DNA from: Exiguobacterium alkaliphilum 12/1 | Lineage (GTDB): Bacteria > Bacillota > Bacilli > Exiguobacteriales > Exiguobacteriaceae | Direction: 5' to 3' | DNA length: 33,705 nt | Assembly (NCBI RefSeq): GCF_000714435.1 | Contig: NZ_JJMW01000033.1 | Span: 1-33,705 of the forward strand | Translations under genes and position numbers: made by a program | The notes under the pieces: model-generated | Told to the model about the DNA's origin: nothing | What the model saw: the letters and a program-made list of their open reading frames with translations, nothing else | The model's database searches: none | Shown: one piece after another, positions 22,230 to 32,749 of the stretch | Layout of the letters: every line of letters begins with the position of its first letter | Numbering within the stretch: position 1 is the first letter of the stretch

Positions 22230-22306
22230 AATTTGGGCAGGAATACATTAGGAAACAGCGAAAAAGGGTAAAAGAGGTTTATATTATGAATTTAGGAGGC
22301 TGTACT

Positions 22307-23461
22307 ATGAAGCAAGAAATGGTTGCGATGCTCCTCGCGGGAGGGGAAGGGAAGCGACTCGGGCCCCTTACGCGTAAGACGGCGAAACCGGCTGTCCACT
22401 TTGGAGGGAAGTACCGAATCATCGATTTCCCATTATCGAACTGTACGAATTCGGGAATTACGACAGTCGGTGTGTTGACACAATATGAACCGCTTGAACT
22501 GAACCGTTATCTTGGCATCGGGTCGGCATGGGATTTGGACCGCCGCAACGGAGGCTTGGCCATCTTGCCGCCATACCAGGCACAATCGGGGAAAAACTGG
22601 TACGAAGGTACAGCGAACGCGATTTATCGAAACTTGAGCTATATCGACGATTACGATCCAGAGTACGTCTTGATTTTGTCGGGTGACCATATTTATAAAA
22701 TGGATTACGAGAAGATGCTCGATTTCCATAAAGAAAAAGGAGCGGACGTCACCATCTCGGTCATGGAAGTGCCGTGGGACGAAGCCCCTCGTTTCGGGAT
22801 TTTGAACACGACCGACGACCTCCGCATTAAAGAGTTTGAGGAGAAGCCTGAAAAACCGAAGAGCAACTTGGCTTCGATGGGGATTTACATCTTTAACTGG
22901 AAAGTGCTTCGGGAGCACTTGATTCAAGACGCGGAAGATGAGACGTCAAGCTTTGACTTCGGGAAGAACATCATTCCGAATACGCTACTCGACGGACTTG
23001 ACGTCTTCGCCTACAAGTTCAAAGGTTACTGGAAAGACGTCGGTACGATTCAGTCGCTCTGGGAAGCGAACATGGACTTGTTAGAGGAAGATCCACCGTT
23101 CGACTTATACGACCCGAACTGGAAGATGTATTCAGTCAACCCGAACCAGACACCGCAATACATCGGGAAAGACGCCTGCGTCGAACAGTCGGTCATTAAC
23201 GAAGGCTGTCAAATCGAAGGGGAAGTCCAACACTCCGTCTTATTCTACGACGTGCGTGTCGGCGAGGGGTCACTCGTCAAAGACTCTGTCATCATGCCGG
23301 GGGCTCGCATCGGAAAAGATGTCACGATTCATCGAGCCATCGTCGCAAGCTGTGCCGTCATCGAAGACGGAGCGACAATCGGCGAGCCGGGTGGTGAGAT
23401 TGTTGTCATTGAACCTCACGAAAACATCGAGAGCGGAGCAGTATTCAAACAACGTGCTTGA
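22307..23461 (+). CDS. glgC: Glucose-1-phosphate adenylyltransferase GlgC
   Basis: Makes ADP-glucose from ATP and glucose-1-phosphate, the committed step of glycogen synthesis. It has 384 residues. The nucleotidyl loop [14 protein letters not shown] is at 10-23, followed by [30 protein letters not shown] near 135 holds the metal-binding Asp. The C-terminal left-handed beta-helix (about 290-380) shows hexapeptide-like repeats. The start is ATG 22307, with AGGAGG seven bases upstream; an ATG at 22286 lacks a site. First gene of the operon; in Bacillus subtilis glgB precedes it, but here a divergent gene does. Confidence 0.96.
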   Translation: MKQEMVAMLLAGGEGKRLGPLTRKTAKPAVHFGGKYRIIDFPLSNCTNSGITTVGVLTQYEPLELNRYLGIGSAWDLDRRNGGLAILPPYQAQSGKNWYEGTANAIYRNLSYIDDYDPEYVLILSGDHIYKMDYEKMLDFHKEKGADVTISVMEVPWDEAPRFGILNTTDDLRIKEFEEKPEKPKSNLASMGIYIFNWKVLREHLIQDAEDETSSFDFGKNIIPNTLLDGLDVFAYKFKGYWKDVGTIQSLWEANMDLLEEDPPFDLYDPNWKMYSVNPNQTPQYIGKDACVEQSVINEGCQIEGEVQHSVLFYDVRVGEGSLVKDSVIMPGARIGKDVTIHRAIVASCAVIEDGATIGEPGGEIVVIEPHENIESGAVFKQRA

Positions 23462-23495
23462 ACTTAAAAAAGACCGACGCAAGGAGGCGTTATTG

Positions 23496-24596
23496 TTGAC
23501 GAATGATTTGTTAGGGGTCATCAACTTAGGGACCGAAGAAGGATTATTTCCAGAGTTTACGGGACATCGCAATTTGGCGTCCGTCCCGTTCTCTGGACGT
23601 TATCGACTCATTGACTTCACATTGACGAATATGATTACGCAAGGCATCAATCAAGTCGGGATTTTCACGCTCGACAAGTATCGCTCGCTCATGGACCATG
23701 TCGGTTCAGGGAAAGAGTGGGACCTTGACCGTTCGCAAGGCGGCCTTCACATCTTCCCACCGGCGTTAAAGCCGGACGGGGAAGCTTATTTGGGCGACTT
23801 GGCAAACTTCTCGATGCACCGCGAACACTTCGTACGCAGTAAACAGCCGTACGTCGTCATCACAGGCTCAAACGTCTTGACGACAATCGACTTCCAAGAC
23901 ATGCTCAAGCACCATAAATCGATGGGCGCGGACATTACGCTCGCCTATACCGGGCACGAGCAAAAGTGTGGGTACTGCCGCCCGATTCGTCTCGGTGAGA
24001 ACGACCGTGTCGTCGGCATCTCGGAGCGGGGCTTTAGCCCGGACGACGAGTACGCATACACGGAGACGATCATCATGTCGAAGAACTTGTTCCTTCGACT
24101 CGTCGATGAGGCGACGTCACGTGGCGAGTATGATTTACTCGACGGCGTGATTCGCCCGCAGCTCCATCGCTTACACGTTCACGGTTACCACTATACAGGT
24201 AAAATGCAAGTCATCCATTCGGTTCTTTCGTACTATAATGAAAGTATGCGTTTGCTTCGTCATGAGGGAATCATCTATGATTTCCCGCACATCTATACGA
24301 AGATCAAGCACGAACCGCCGACGCGTTATTTGAAAGGGTCGAAAGTGAATGAAGCGCTCGTCGCCAACGGCTGTAAAATCAGCGGCGAAGTGCAAAACAG
24401 TATCTTGTTCCGCGGCGTCGTCATCAGCGAACATGCCCGCGTCAAAAATTCAATCATTTTATCCAAGTCCATCATCGAAGAAGGCGCTGTCGTCGAGAAC
24501 GCCATTTTAGATAAAGAAGTGGTCGTGAAACGCGGACAGGTCATTCGAGGGACGGTCGATGAACCGATCGTCATCGGAAAACGGACAACGGTGTGA
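23496..24596 (+). CDS. glgD: Glucose-1-phosphate adenylyltransferase subunit GlgD
   Basis: Partner subunit of GlgC that forms a mixed complex and raises its activity in Bacillales. It has 366 residues. It is homologous to GlgC along its length ([33 protein letters not shown]-terminal beta-helix with [20 protein letters not shown]) but lacks the glycine-rich GGxGxRL nucleotidyl loop, having [11 protein letters not shown] there, as GlgD proteins do. I chose TTG 23496, eight bases behind AAGGAGG; TTG 23493 is also possible. It begins 34 bases after glgC. A longer frame running back into glgC is not the start. Confidence 0.92.
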   Translation: MTNDLLGVINLGTEEGLFPEFTGHRNLASVPFSGRYRLIDFTLTNMITQGINQVGIFTLDKYRSLMDHVGSGKEWDLDRSQGGLHIFPPALKPDGEAYLGDLANFSMHREHFVRSKQPYVVITGSNVLTTIDFQDMLKHHKSMGADITLAYTGHEQKCGYCRPIRLGENDRVVGISERGFSPDDEYAYTETIIMSKNLFLRLVDEATSRGEYDLLDGVIRPQLHRLHVHGYHYTGKMQVIHSVLSYYNESMRLLRHEGIIYDFPHIYTKIKHEPPTRYLKGSKVNEALVANGCKISGEVQNSILFRGVVISEHARVKNSIILSKSIIEEGAVVENAILDKEVVVKRGQVIRGTVDEPIVIGKRTTV

Positions 24597-24607
24597 AGGA
24601 GGATATT

Positions 24608-26047
24608 ATGAAAATATGGTATGTCGCTTCAGAAGCGGCACCGTTCATGAAAACGGGGGGGCTTGCCGATGTCATCGGCTCGCTCCCTCAAGCGGTGTCT
24701 GGCCTTGGTGAGGAAGTCAGTGTCGTCATGCCGAAGTATGGCACGATTGCTGAGGAATACGTCGAGAAGATGGAATACTTATTCGATTTGATTGTTCCGG
24801 TCGGCTGGCGCAAGCAGTTCGCCGCGGTGCTCAAACTCGAACACGATGGCATCACGTACTACTTCATCGATAACGAATACTATTTCAATCGCGAAGGTGT
24901 GCTCTACGGACACTATGACGACGCGGAACGATTCGCGTTCTTCTCACGTGCCGCCCTCGAGATGATTGGGAAGTTAGACGAGACGCTCGTGCCGGACGTG
25001 CTCCACTGCCACGACTGGCAGACCGGTGTCGTGCCGGCGTTTTTACGGATTCATTATCAACATATCGAAGCGTATCAAAAGATTCGCACCGTGTTTACGA
25101 TCCATAACCTTCAGTACCAAGGCATCTTCCCTGAAGACGTGCTCGGCGAATTACTTCAATTCGGGCATGAACACTTCACGGCCGAAGGGATTCAGCATAA
25201 CGGGCTCGTCAATTACATGAAGGCGGGAATCGTCCATTCCGATCAAATCACGACGGTCAGCCCGTCTTATCGTGATGAAATCATGGAGCCATACTACGGG
25301 GAAGGGCTCGACGCGGCCCTCCGGCATCGCGCCGTCGACGTCCGTGGGATTTTAAACGGTCTCGACTTGGCGACGAACGACCCGAGCACGGACAAACGCA
25401 TCGCGAAGACGTACGACTTGGACACGGTGAAAGAAGGGAAGGCCGTCAACAAACGTGCCCTTCAAGAGCGGTTCGGGTTAGAAGTAAGGGATGACGTCAT
25501 GCTCATCGGATTTGTCAGCCGCCTCGTCGAACAAAAGGGTCTCGATTTGATTAATGGGGTGAGCGATGAGCTCGGTAACCTCGATTGTCAATTTGTCTTC
25601 CTCGGCTCAGGTCAACCTGAGTATGAGGCGATCGTTCATGAGATGACGGCGCGCCATCCGGGTAAAATCGGCTCTTATATCGGGTTCGATATCGAGCTCG
25701 CCCATTTAATTTATGCCGGATCGGACGCATTCCTTATGCCGTCACGCTTTGAGCCGTGCGGCCTCAGCCAGTTGATTTCGATGCGTTACGGGACGCTCCC
25801 GATCGTTCGTGAGACGGGCGGACTTCGTGACACAGTGAAGCCATTCAACGAATATACGCAGGAAGGGACCGGTTTTGGGTTCTTGAACTACAACGCTCAT
25901 GAAATGCTCGCCACGATTGAAAAATCGATTCGTGTCTTCTATGACCGCAACACGTGGAATGCCCTTGTCCATCAAACGATGACGGCGGACTTCAGCTGGA
26001 AACAATCCGCGAAGCAATACCGTGAGCTCTATCACTTATTCGCATGA
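24608..26047 (+). CDS. glgA: Glycogen synthase GlgA
   Basis: GT5 glycosyltransferase that adds glucose from ADP-glucose to the growing alpha-1,4-glucan. It has 479 residues, the normal length. The ADP-glucose-binding [13 protein letters not shown] is at 15-27, [12 protein letters not shown] near 165-175, the second-domain loop [14 protein letters not shown] near 302-315 and the catalytic [14 protein letters not shown] near 380-393. AAGGAGGA precedes ATG 24608, which lies 11 bases behind glgD. The 3' end is close to glgP, whose ribosome site begins within ten bases of the stop. Confidence 0.96.
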   Translation: MKIWYVASEAAPFMKTGGLADVIGSLPQAVSGLGEEVSVVMPKYGTIAEEYVEKMEYLFDLIVPVGWRKQFAAVLKLEHDGITYYFIDNEYYFNREGVLYGHYDDAERFAFFSRAALEMIGKLDETLVPDVLHCHDWQTGVVPAFLRIHYQHIEAYQKIRTVFTIHNLQYQGIFPEDVLGELLQFGHEHFTAEGIQHNGLVNYMKAGIVHSDQITTVSPSYRDEIMEPYYGEGLDAALRHRAVDVRGILNGLDLATNDPSTDKRIAKTYDLDTVKEGKAVNKRALQERFGLEVRDDVMLIGFVSRLVEQKGLDLINGVSDELGNLDCQFVFLGSGQPEYEAIVHEMTARHPGKIGSYIGFDIELAHLIYAGSDAFLMPSRFEPCGLSQLISMRYGTLPIVRETGGLRDTVKPFNEYTQEGTGFGFLNYNAHEMLATIEKSIRVFYDRNTWNALVHQTMTADFSWKQSAKQYRELYHLFA

Positions 26048-26069
26048 CTGGAAGGAGTTTTACACACAT

Positions 26070-28502
26070 ATGTTCACAGACAAACAGAGCTTCGTCACTT
26101 CGTTTAAAGACCGATTCGTCGCCTTAAACGGGAAATCGTTCAAGGAAGGGACCGAGCAGGAAGTGTATCAGACGTTGGCTACGATGGTGCGTGAGCAAGC
26201 AATCCCGAAATGGATTAACACGCGCGACAAGCAAGAAGAGAAACAGAGCAAGCAAGTCATTTATTTCTCGCTCGAGTTTTTGTTAGGTCGTTTCCTTTAC
26301 AACAACTTGCTCAGCATGGACGTGCTCGAAGTCGTTCAGGAAGGTCTCGAGGAGCTTGGATTCGATTTCTTTGAAATCACCGAGTTCGAGCCGGAGCCGG
26401 GACTAGGGAACGGGGGACTCGGTCGATTGGCCGCCTGCTTCCTCGACTCGCTCGCTGCGCTCAGTCTGCCGGGTCACGGGAACGGGATTCGTTATCGCTA
26501 TGGCCTCTTCAAGCAAAAGATTGTCGACGGCTATCAAGTCGAGCTCCCGGATAACTGGCTTCGCGACGGCAACATGTGGGAGACGCGCCGCGCCGACCGT
26601 GCAGTCGACGTCAACTTCGGTGGCTGGATTGAGATGCGCCAAATCGGCGACCGTCTGCGTGTCGTCCATCATCCGGACGAAGTCGTCCGGGCCGTCCCGT
26701 ACGATATGCCGGTCATCGGTTACAAAAATGATGTCGTCAACACACTCCGTCTATGGAACGCCGAATCGCCTTACGACGATGAGGAGTATATGGAACGGAC
26801 GAAAGGGTCATACAAAGACTTGCTCAAATATAAGCAGTCGATTGCGACGATTTCTGAATTCCTTTATCCGGATGACACGACGTACGAAGGAAAAGTGCTG
26901 CGCCTGAAACAACAATACTTCTTCGTGTCGGCGGGCATCCAATCGATGATTGCCTCATATCTCCGTCATAACAAATCGCTTAAACATCTAGGTGACCATT
27001 ACGCCGTCCACATTAACGACACGCACCCGGTCGTCGCGATTCCAGAATTGATGCGCATCTTGATGGATGAGCACGGCTACGGATGGGACGAGGCGTGGCG
27101 TGTGACGAAGAGCGTCATGTCGTTCACGAACCATACGCTCCTCGCCGAGGCGCTCGAAAAGTGGCCGGTCGAGATGTATGAGCGGTTGTTGCCGCGTATT
27201 TATCAAATCATCGAAGAAATCAATCGTCGCTTCTGTCGCGACGTGCTCGTCAACTATCCGCATCTCGAGCCGCACATGGGGGAAATCGCCATCGTCTCGA
27301 ACGCGCATATCAACATGGCGAATTTGGCCGTCGTCGGCTCGCACTCGACGAACGGGGTCGCTCAAATCCATACGGATATTTTGAAGCAGCGTGAGATGCG
27401 ACACTTGTATGAGATGTTCCCGCTCCGTTTCAACAACAAGACGAACGGGATCACGCACCGTCGTTGGTTACTCAAGTCCAACCCGCGCCTCTCGAACTTG
27501 ATTACGGACGCGGTCGGCCCATCGTGGATTGAACATCCGAACGACCTAGAGAAGTTGATGGGCTTCTCGAAAGACGCGAGCTTCCAAGAGCAGGTCATGG
27601 ACGTGAAGCAACAGAACAAACTCGATTTGGCGTCATATATTCAAGACGAGACGGGCATCACCGTCGATCCGAACTCGATTTTTGACGTTCAAGTGAAACG
27701 GCTGCACGCCTACAAGCGTCAGCTTATGAACGCGCTCCACATCCATGCGCTCTATCAAAAGATTCAGTCGGACCCGACGTTCACGATGGTGCCGCGGACG
27801 TTCATCTTTGGTGCGAAAGCAGCCCCAGGCTACTATTACGCCAAAGAAGTCATCCGTTACATCAACGCTCTCGCGACGATGATCAATCACGATAAACGGG
27901 CGAGCCAGTTCATTAAGATCGTCTTCCTTGAGAACTATCGCGTCTCCATGGCAGAACGAATCTTCCCAGGCTCTGATGTGAGCGAGCAAATCTCGACGGC
28001 GAGCTACGAAGCGTCAGGGACCGGCAACATGAAGTTCATGATGAACGGTGCGCTCACGATCGGGACGCTCGATGGGGCGAACATCGAGATTCGAGATGCG
28101 GTCGGAGATGACCATATCTTCATCTTCGGCTTGACGCCGCAAGAAGTCATGAACTACAAGAAGTTCGGCGGTTATCATGCGGCGGACATCTATCATGCGA
28201 ACCAAGAAATACGTGATGTCGTCGACGGTCTCGTCAACGGAACGTTCGATAAGGTCGGTGAGTATCAATTCCAGGCGATCTTTGATTCGCTGCTCGTCTA
28301 CAACGACGATTTCCTCGTCTTGAAAGACTTCGCCTCCTATATGCAGGCACAGCGTCGGGCCGGGGAAGTGTTCGCCGATAAGGCGCGTTGGGCCGAGAGT
28401 TCAATCGTCAACACGGCCAAATCGGGAATCTTCTCGAGCGACCGGACCATCACGGAATACGCGAACGCGGTTTGGAACATCAAACCGACGAGCGTGAAAT
28501 AA
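26070..28502 (+). CDS. glgP: Glycogen phosphorylase GlgP
   Basis: Pyridoxal-phosphate enzyme (GT35) that releases glucose-1-phosphate from alpha-glucan chains. It has 810 residues, within the usual 790-830. The GLGNGGLGRLAACFLDSLA segment near the N terminus, INDTHPVVAIPELMR in the middle and the cofactor-binding EASGTGNMKFMMNGALTIG with the Schiff-base Lys in GNMKF are all intact. The start is ATG 26070, 12 bases after AAGGAG; a GTG at 26022 lies inside glgA and lacks a site. Last gene of the glg operon, closed by the terminator at 28503. Confidence 0.96.
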   Translation: MFTDKQSFVTSFKDRFVALNGKSFKEGTEQEVYQTLATMVREQAIPKWINTRDKQEEKQSKQVIYFSLEFLLGRFLYNNLLSMDVLEVVQEGLEELGFDFFEITEFEPEPGLGNGGLGRLAACFLDSLAALSLPGHGNGIRYRYGLFKQKIVDGYQVELPDNWLRDGNMWETRRADRAVDVNFGGWIEMRQIGDRLRVVHHPDEVVRAVPYDMPVIGYKNDVVNTLRLWNAESPYDDEEYMERTKGSYKDLLKYKQSIATISEFLYPDDTTYEGKVLRLKQQYFFVSAGIQSMIASYLRHNKSLKHLGDHYAVHINDTHPVVAIPELMRILMDEHGYGWDEAWRVTKSVMSFTNHTLLAEALEKWPVEMYERLLPRIYQIIEEINRRFCRDVLVNYPHLEPHMGEIAIVSNAHINMANLAVVGSHSTNGVAQIHTDILKQREMRHLYEMFPLRFNNKTNGITHRRWLLKSNPRLSNLITDAVGPSWIEHPNDLEKLMGFSKDASFQEQVMDVKQQNKLDLASYIQDETGITVDPNSIFDVQVKRLHAYKRQLMNALHIHALYQKIQSDPTFTMVPRTFIFGAKAAPGYYYAKEVIRYINALATMINHDKRASQFIKIVFLENYRVSMAERIFPGSDVSEQISTASYEASGTGNMKFMMNGALTIGTLDGANIEIRDAVGDDHIFIFGLTPQEVMNYKKFGGYHAADIYHANQEIRDVVDGLVNGTFDKVGEYQFQAIFDSLLVYNDDFLVLKDFASYMQAQRRAGEVFADKARWAESSIVNTAKSGIFSSDRTITEYANAVWNIKPTSVK

Positions 28503-28540
28503 AAAACGAGATCCACCCGTTATGGGTGGACCTCGTTTTC
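28503..28540. terminator. Bidirectional terminator, glgP and sulfurtransferase
   Basis: A stem of about 15 bp (28503-28518 with 28524-28540, containing GATCCACCC/GGGTGGACC) with loop GTTAT, A run before and T run after. The stop codon of the minus-strand gene lies in the loop and its last codons in the stem. Confidence 0.9.
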
Positions 28541-29335
28541 TGGATAAGAGATCCAGTCAGAATAAGAGCCGGGGTAAAGACGGACATCATCTTTGCCGAG
28601 GGCGTGTAACGCTAAGATGTTGACACAGGCGGTGACCCCGCTCCCGCAGTAAAAGATTGGGTTCGGGACATCGAGCACGTCAACGTAAAGCTCTTTCAAA
28701 TCATGAAAGTCTTGCAACGTGCCGAGATCCGTGACGGCGTCAGCATATGAACAGAGGAGGGCGTTCGGAATATGTCCTGCCTTGTGGTCAATCGGTTCGT
28801 GGCTGCCGTCGAAACGGTCGGCCGTGCGGGAGTCATACAGCTCTGCCGTACGTGCGGCCTTCACGTCTTCGATCGTGGCAATCATCTCGTCTTGGAATTG
28901 AGGGACATAGTCAGACGCCGGATAGTTCGGGATCTCTGTCGTCGTCTCGCCACAGTATGTGATACCGGCTTGAATCCCGCCTTCGAGCACAACGACGCGC
29001 TCATGTCCGGCCCATTTGAAGAGCCACCAGGCGCGCGCGGCGTATGGGAACCCGTCGTCGTAAATGATAATCAAATCGTCTTTTTGAATCCCGATGCGAC
29101 GGAGCGTCGCCGTCCATGCTTCTTTCGAAGGGAGCGGGTGGCGGCCACCGTGCTCTTCAACGGGACCAGACAAGTCTTCCATCAAATCGAGAAAGACCGC
29201 GTTCGGGAGATGGCCTTGACGATACACGTACTTCCCGTAGGAAGCGTCGTTCAGGGAATAGCGGCAATCGATAAAGCGAATCGAATCCGTGTGGACGATG
29301 TGTTTCAATTCTTGGGCACGCATAGTTGGGAACAT
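28520..29335 (-). CDS. Rhodanese-type sulfurtransferase
   Basis: Two-domain sulfurtransferase of the thiosulfate or 3-mercaptopyruvate type, moving a sulfane sulfur to a nucleophile via a cysteine persulfide. It has 271 residues. The inactive N-terminal rhodanese domain has FIDCRYSLND and HLPNAVFLDL; the C-terminal domain has LYDSRTADRFDG, GHIPNALLCSY and the active loop CGSGVTAC with Cys230. The loop CGSGVTA is typical of thiosulfate or mercaptopyruvate enzymes; which substrate cannot be said. GAGGTGATT precedes the ATG at 29335. It interrupts the glg-pgcA region on the opposite strand and is probably unrelated to it. Confidence 0.9.
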   Translation of the reverse strand: MFPTMRAQELKHIVHTDSIRFIDCRYSLNDASYGKYVYRQGHLPNAVFLDLMEDLSGPVEEHGGRHPLPSKEAWTATLRRIGIQKDDLIIIYDDGFPYAARAWWLFKWAGHERVVVLEGGIQAGITYCGETTTEIPNYPASDYVPQFQDEMIATIEDVKAARTAELYDSRTADRFDGSHEPIDHKAGHIPNALLCSYADAVTDLGTLQDFHDLKELYVDVLDVPNPIFYCGSGVTACVNILALHALGKDDVRLYPGSYSDWISYPENEVHP

Positions 29336-29433
29336 AGAATCACCTCGAAGTTTCGTTACTTCCATCCTATACAAGATGGAACAAATTGGCGAGTACTTCG
29401 ATTGAATTTTAAATGTCGAAAGGGGAACTAACC

Positions 29434-31161
29434 ATGGCATGGCAACAAACGTATGAACGGTGGAAACAACACGAGGCGCTCGAGCCGCATCTTCGGGTCG
29501 AGCTCGAGGAGATGGCGAAAGATGATACGTCACTCGAAGACGCCTTCTATAAGACGCTCGAATTCGGGACGGGCGGAATGCGTGGCGAAATCGGGCCTGG
29601 GGCCAATCGGATGAACATCTATACGATTCGGAAAGCTTCAAAAGGGTTCGCCGATTTCATCGCCGCTTCTGGCGAAGAGGCGAAACGTCACGGTGTCGTC
29701 ATCGCGCACGACTCCCGTCACTTCTCACCAGAGTTCGCGCTCGAGGCGGCACGGACGCTCGCTTCGAACGGGATTAAGACGTACTTGTTCCCGAGCCTCC
29801 GAGCGACGCCAGAGCTATCGTTTGCGGTGCGTCACTTGAACGCCTTTGGTGGGATCGTCATTACGGCGAGCCACAATCCTCCAGAGTACAATGGTTTCAA
29901 AGTATACGGTGCGGACGGCGGACAGTTGCCGCCGGCAGAAGCCGACGAACTCGTCTCATACGTCAATGCGATTGAAGACGAACTGTTGATTGAAGTGAAA
30001 GAAGAGGCGGGCCTTCGTTCAGACGGCACGCTCGTGACGGTCGATTCATCCGTCGACGCGGCCTACATGGAGGCGTTACAGTCGATTCGCATCCATCACG
30101 ACGTCCAAGGAGATCCGCTCAAAATCGTCTTTTCACCACTCCACGGCACCGGCCGTCGCCCCGTCATGGAAGGGCTCAAGGCGTATGGCTTCGAGCACGT
30201 GACAATCGTTGAAGAACAAGCCGAGCCAGACGGTGCGTTCCCGACGGTCAGTTACCCGAACCCGGAAGAACGGGCCGCGTTCGAGCTCGCCATGCAATAC
30301 GGCGACCGCGTCGGGGCTGACCTTTTGATGGCGACGGACCCGGATGCCGACCGTGTCGGCTTCACGGTCCGAGACCGAAGCGGGGAATGGTTCGTCTTGA
30401 CGGGCAACCAGACCGGGGCCCTTCTCATGGATTACATTTTGTCGCAAAAAGTAGAGACCGGGACGCTCCCGTCGAACGGGTTCGTCGCCAAGACGATCGT
30501 CACGTCTGAACTCGGGGCGGCGATTGCCAAGGCGTACGGGGTCCATCTCGAGAACACGCTCACCGGCTTCAAGTTCATCGGCGAGAAGATCAAGCAGTAC
30601 GAGGAGTCGGGCGAATACGAGTTCTTGTTCGGTTACGAAGAGAGCTACGGTTATTTGATTGGCGACTTCTGCCGCGATAAAGACGCCGTCCAAGCATGTT
30701 TACTTGGTGCCGAAATGGCTGCCTTCCATAAACAGCACGGCCGGACGCTGTATGATGCGCTCCAAGCCGTGTATGAAAAGTACGGTTTCTATGAGGAGTC
30801 GCTCCAGTCGATGACGCTTAAAGGGAAGGCGGGACTTGAACAAATCGGCCGGATGATGGAAGCGTTCCGTGCGAACCCGCCGCAAGAAATCGGCGGCTAC
30901 GAAGTCGTCCGTTTCGAGGACTATAAGAAACAAGTCGCTACCGACCTGCGTCAAAACAAATCCGAAGCGATTGACTTACCGTCTTCGAATGTGCTCAAAT
31001 TCATCTTTGAGGACGGCTCATGGTTCTGCCTCCGTCCATCGGGGACCGAGCCAAAAATCAAGTTCTATTTCAGCGTTCACGCGGACAGTGCCGAGAAGAC
31101 GACGGCGAAACGTGAAGCGATTGAACGCGATGTGATGAAGCAAGCGAAAGCCATCGATTGA
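29434..31161 (+). CDS. pgcA: Phosphoglucomutase PgcA
   Basis: Alpha-phosphoglucomutase that interconverts glucose-6-phosphate and glucose-1-phosphate, linking glycolysis to glycogen and cell-wall polymer synthesis. It has 575 residues (Bacillus PgcA about 580). It shows [18 protein letters not shown] near the N terminus, the phosphoserine loop TASHNP with Ser146, the magnesium loop DPDADRVG near 305, the sugar-binding [11 protein letters not shown] near 405 and the phosphate-binding [12 protein letters not shown] near 540. AAAGGGGA precedes ATG 29434; an ATG at 29413 overlaps this region and is less likely. It diverges from the sulfurtransferase gene. It supplies GlgC with substrate and uses the product of GlgP. 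Confidence 0.95.
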   Translation: MAWQQTYERWKQHEALEPHLRVELEEMAKDDTSLEDAFYKTLEFGTGGMRGEIGPGANRMNIYTIRKASKGFADFIAASGEEAKRHGVVIAHDSRHFSPEFALEAARTLASNGIKTYLFPSLRATPELSFAVRHLNAFGGIVITASHNPPEYNGFKVYGADGGQLPPAEADELVSYVNAIEDELLIEVKEEAGLRSDGTLVTVDSSVDAAYMEALQSIRIHHDVQGDPLKIVFSPLHGTGRRPVMEGLKAYGFEHVTIVEEQAEPDGAFPTVSYPNPEERAAFELAMQYGDRVGADLLMATDPDADRVGFTVRDRSGEWFVLTGNQTGALLMDYILSQKVETGTLPSNGFVAKTIVTSELGAAIAKAYGVHLENTLTGFKFIGEKIKQYEESGEYEFLFGYEESYGYLIGDFCRDKDAVQACLLGAEMAAFHKQHGRTLYDALQAVYEKYGFYEESLQSMTLKGKAGLEQIGRMMEAFRANPPQEIGGYEVVRFEDYKKQVATDLRQNKSEAIDLPSSNVLKFIFEDGSWFCLRPSGTEPKIKFYFSVHADSAEKTTAKREAIERDVMKQAKAID

Positions 31162-31167
31162 TGTTTG

Positions 31168-31197
31168 ACCACTGCCCTGACGAGGGTGGTGGTTTTT
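31168..31197 (+). terminator. Terminator of pgcA
   Basis: ACCACTGCCCT pairs with AGGGTGGTGGT (two wobble pairs), loop GACG, then five T. Confidence 0.85.
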
Positions 31198-31199
31198 GT

Positions 31200-31228
31200 T
31201 TGACAACGTATGCCCCCGTCAGTATGAT
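31200..31228 (+). promoter_or_regulatory. Sigma-A promoter of the ABC transporter genes
   Basis: TTGACA (31200-31205) and TATGAT (31223-31228) are separated by exactly 17 bases. It starts right behind the pgcA terminator and about 60 bases before the lipoprotein ATG. Confidence 0.85.
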
Positions 31229-31286
31229 GAGTATATTGTTTAAAACCATGTAATCGTATATGGATTATCAGGAAGGTGGAATTTAT

Positions 31287-32045
31287 ATGAAGAAATCATT
31301 AACGGCTGTACTCGCATTCGGCGCATCATTCGGGGTGCTCGCAGCTTGCGGCTCAGAGACGAACAGCGGTTCGGAAGAGACGGTCATCACGGTCGGGACA
31401 GAAGCGACATACCCACCGTTCACGTACAAAGACAAAGGTGAACTCACAGGGTACGACATCGATGTCTTGAACGAAGCGGCAGAGCGGGCCGGTTATACGC
31501 TCGAATTCGAAGCGATGGACTTCAAAGGACTCGTCCCGGCACTCGACGCGGAACGGATCGACTTGATCGCCAACCAAATGAGCATCACGCCAGAGCGCCA
31601 AGAGAAGTATTCGTTCTCTGACCCGTACGCGATCTCAGGCGCACAAGTCATCGTCGGATCAGACAACGAAGACATCCAAGGCATCGACGACCTCGAAGGA
31701 AAAGTCGTCGGCTCGACGCAAGGATCTGTGTACGCACAGATGGCTGAAGAAGCTGGCGCCGAAGTGAAGTTCTACAAAGGTGCGAACCAAGTGCTCCAAG
31801 ACCTTCAAGTCGGTCGCCTCGACGCAGCCTTGAACGACCGTCTCTTCATCTTGACAGAGCTTGAGAAGACGGGCTACGACGTGAAAGCAGTCGGTGACGT
31901 CTTCAACCAGAGTCAAGCCGGCTTCATGGCCCGTCAAGACTCAGACGTGCTCGAAGGCTTGAACGAAGCGCTCGCTGAAATGAAAGAAGACGGCACGATG
32001 GAGGAAATCGGAGAGAAGTACTTCGGTGAGGACATCAGTCAATGA
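31287..32045 (+). CDS. Amino-acid ABC transporter substrate-binding lipoprotein
   Basis: Extracellular lipoprotein that captures a polar amino acid and hands it to the permease. It has 252 residues: signal peptide with the lipobox LAAC (Cys21), then a family 3 solute-binding domain with GTEATYPPFTYKD, GYDIDVLNEA and DLIANQMSITPERQEKYSFSDPY, all typical. Resemblance is to cystine and other polar amino-acid binding proteins (Tcy type), but the ligand cannot be read. GGAAGGTGG precedes ATG 31287; an upstream in-frame ATG at 31260 would destroy the signal peptide start. Its stop overlaps the permease ATG in ATGA. Confidence 0.93.
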   Translation: MKKSLTAVLAFGASFGVLAACGSETNSGSEETVITVGTEATYPPFTYKDKGELTGYDIDVLNEAAERAGYTLEFEAMDFKGLVPALDAERIDLIANQMSITPERQEKYSFSDPYAISGAQVIVGSDNEDIQGIDDLEGKVVGSTQGSVYAQMAEEAGAEVKFYKGANQVLQDLQVGRLDAALNDRLFILTELEKTGYDVKAVGDVFNQSQAGFMARQDSDVLEGLNEALAEMKEDGTMEEIGEKYFGEDISQ

Positions 32046-32692
32046 ATGAACTGATCACGACCGTCATCGATAACCGTTCGGTCTATCTTGAAGCCGTGCA
32101 ATTGACGTTGATCGCCAGTGTGCTATCGATTCTGCTTGCATTGGTACTCGGTCTGATCATTGCGTTGCTTCATAGTAGTCCCATCAAACCTGTCCGGTGG
32201 TTCACGCGGTTATACATCTCGTTCTTCCGCGGGACCCCGCTCTTGTTACAATTGCTCATTCTTTACGTCGGATTGACGGGCTTCGTCCAGTTGAGCGGCA
32301 TGCAGGCGCTCATCTATGGACTCGGTCTCCACTTCGCGGCGTATATCTCGGAAGCGTTCCGCGCGGCCATCCATTCGGTCGACAAAGGGCAAGTCGAGGC
32401 GAGTGTCGCCCTCGGGATTCCGCGTGGGAAACGATTCAAAGACATCATCTTCCCACAAGCCTTGTCGCGTGCGATTCCACCTGTCTCGAACTCGGTGATC
32501 GATATCATCAAATCGACGTCGCTCGGTTCGGTCATCGCGGTTCAAGAATTGACCTACGTCTCGGATCAAATCGCCGCGACGACGTATCTCGTCATGCCGC
32601 TCCTCTTGTTCTCGGCAACGATTTATTGGATTTTGTCGACGCTCATTCAAGCGGGCCAGCATCGTCTCGAACGTCGCTATGCGGTTCGTTAA
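32042..32692 (+). CDS. Amino-acid ABC transporter permease
   Basis: Membrane subunit of the polar amino-acid (HisMQ/GlnP) permease family, 216 residues with about five membrane helices (about 18-42, 60-80, 85-105, 150-170 and 185-205). The cytoplasmic EAA loop that docks the ATPase is clear (SEAFRAAIHSVDKGQVEASVALGI). The ATG overlaps the stop of the binding protein by four bases. No ATP-binding gene follows: a terminator comes next and then a gene on the other strand. The ATPase must be encoded elsewhere or shared with another transporter. Confidence 0.92.
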   Translation: MNELITTVIDNRSVYLEAVQLTLIASVLSILLALVLGLIIALLHSSPIKPVRWFTRLYISFFRGTPLLLQLLILYVGLTGFVQLSGMQALIYGLGLHFAAYISEAFRAAIHSVDKGQVEASVALGIPRGKRFKDIIFPQALSRAIPPVSNSVIDIIKSTSLGSVIAVQELTYVSDQIAATTYLVMPLLLFSATIYWILSTLIQAGQHRLERRYAVR

Positions 32693-32697
32693 GCACA

Positions 32698-32746
32698 AAA
32701 AGCAGTCACTTCTCATCTTACGGTTGAGAGATATGACTGCTTTTTT
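32698..32746. terminator. Bidirectional terminator after the permease gene
   Basis: AAAAGCAGTCA pairs with TGACTGCTTTT across an inner CTCA/TGAG-type stem, with A and T runs on either side, between convergent genes. Confidence 0.85.
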
Positions 32747-32749
32747 GTA

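Noticed and set aside
23256..23495. Extension of glgD back into glgC
   Set aside because: It would overlap glgC by 200 bases in another frame; AAGGAGG before TTG 23493/23496 marks the real start.
26988..27989. Minus-strand frames under glgP
   Set aside because: Antisense to a conserved enzyme, Arg-rich and without ribosome sites.
28772..29431. 219-residue plus-strand frame opposite the sulfurtransferase
   Set aside because: The minus-strand protein has both rhodanese domains and the active-site loop; the plus frame is its shadow.
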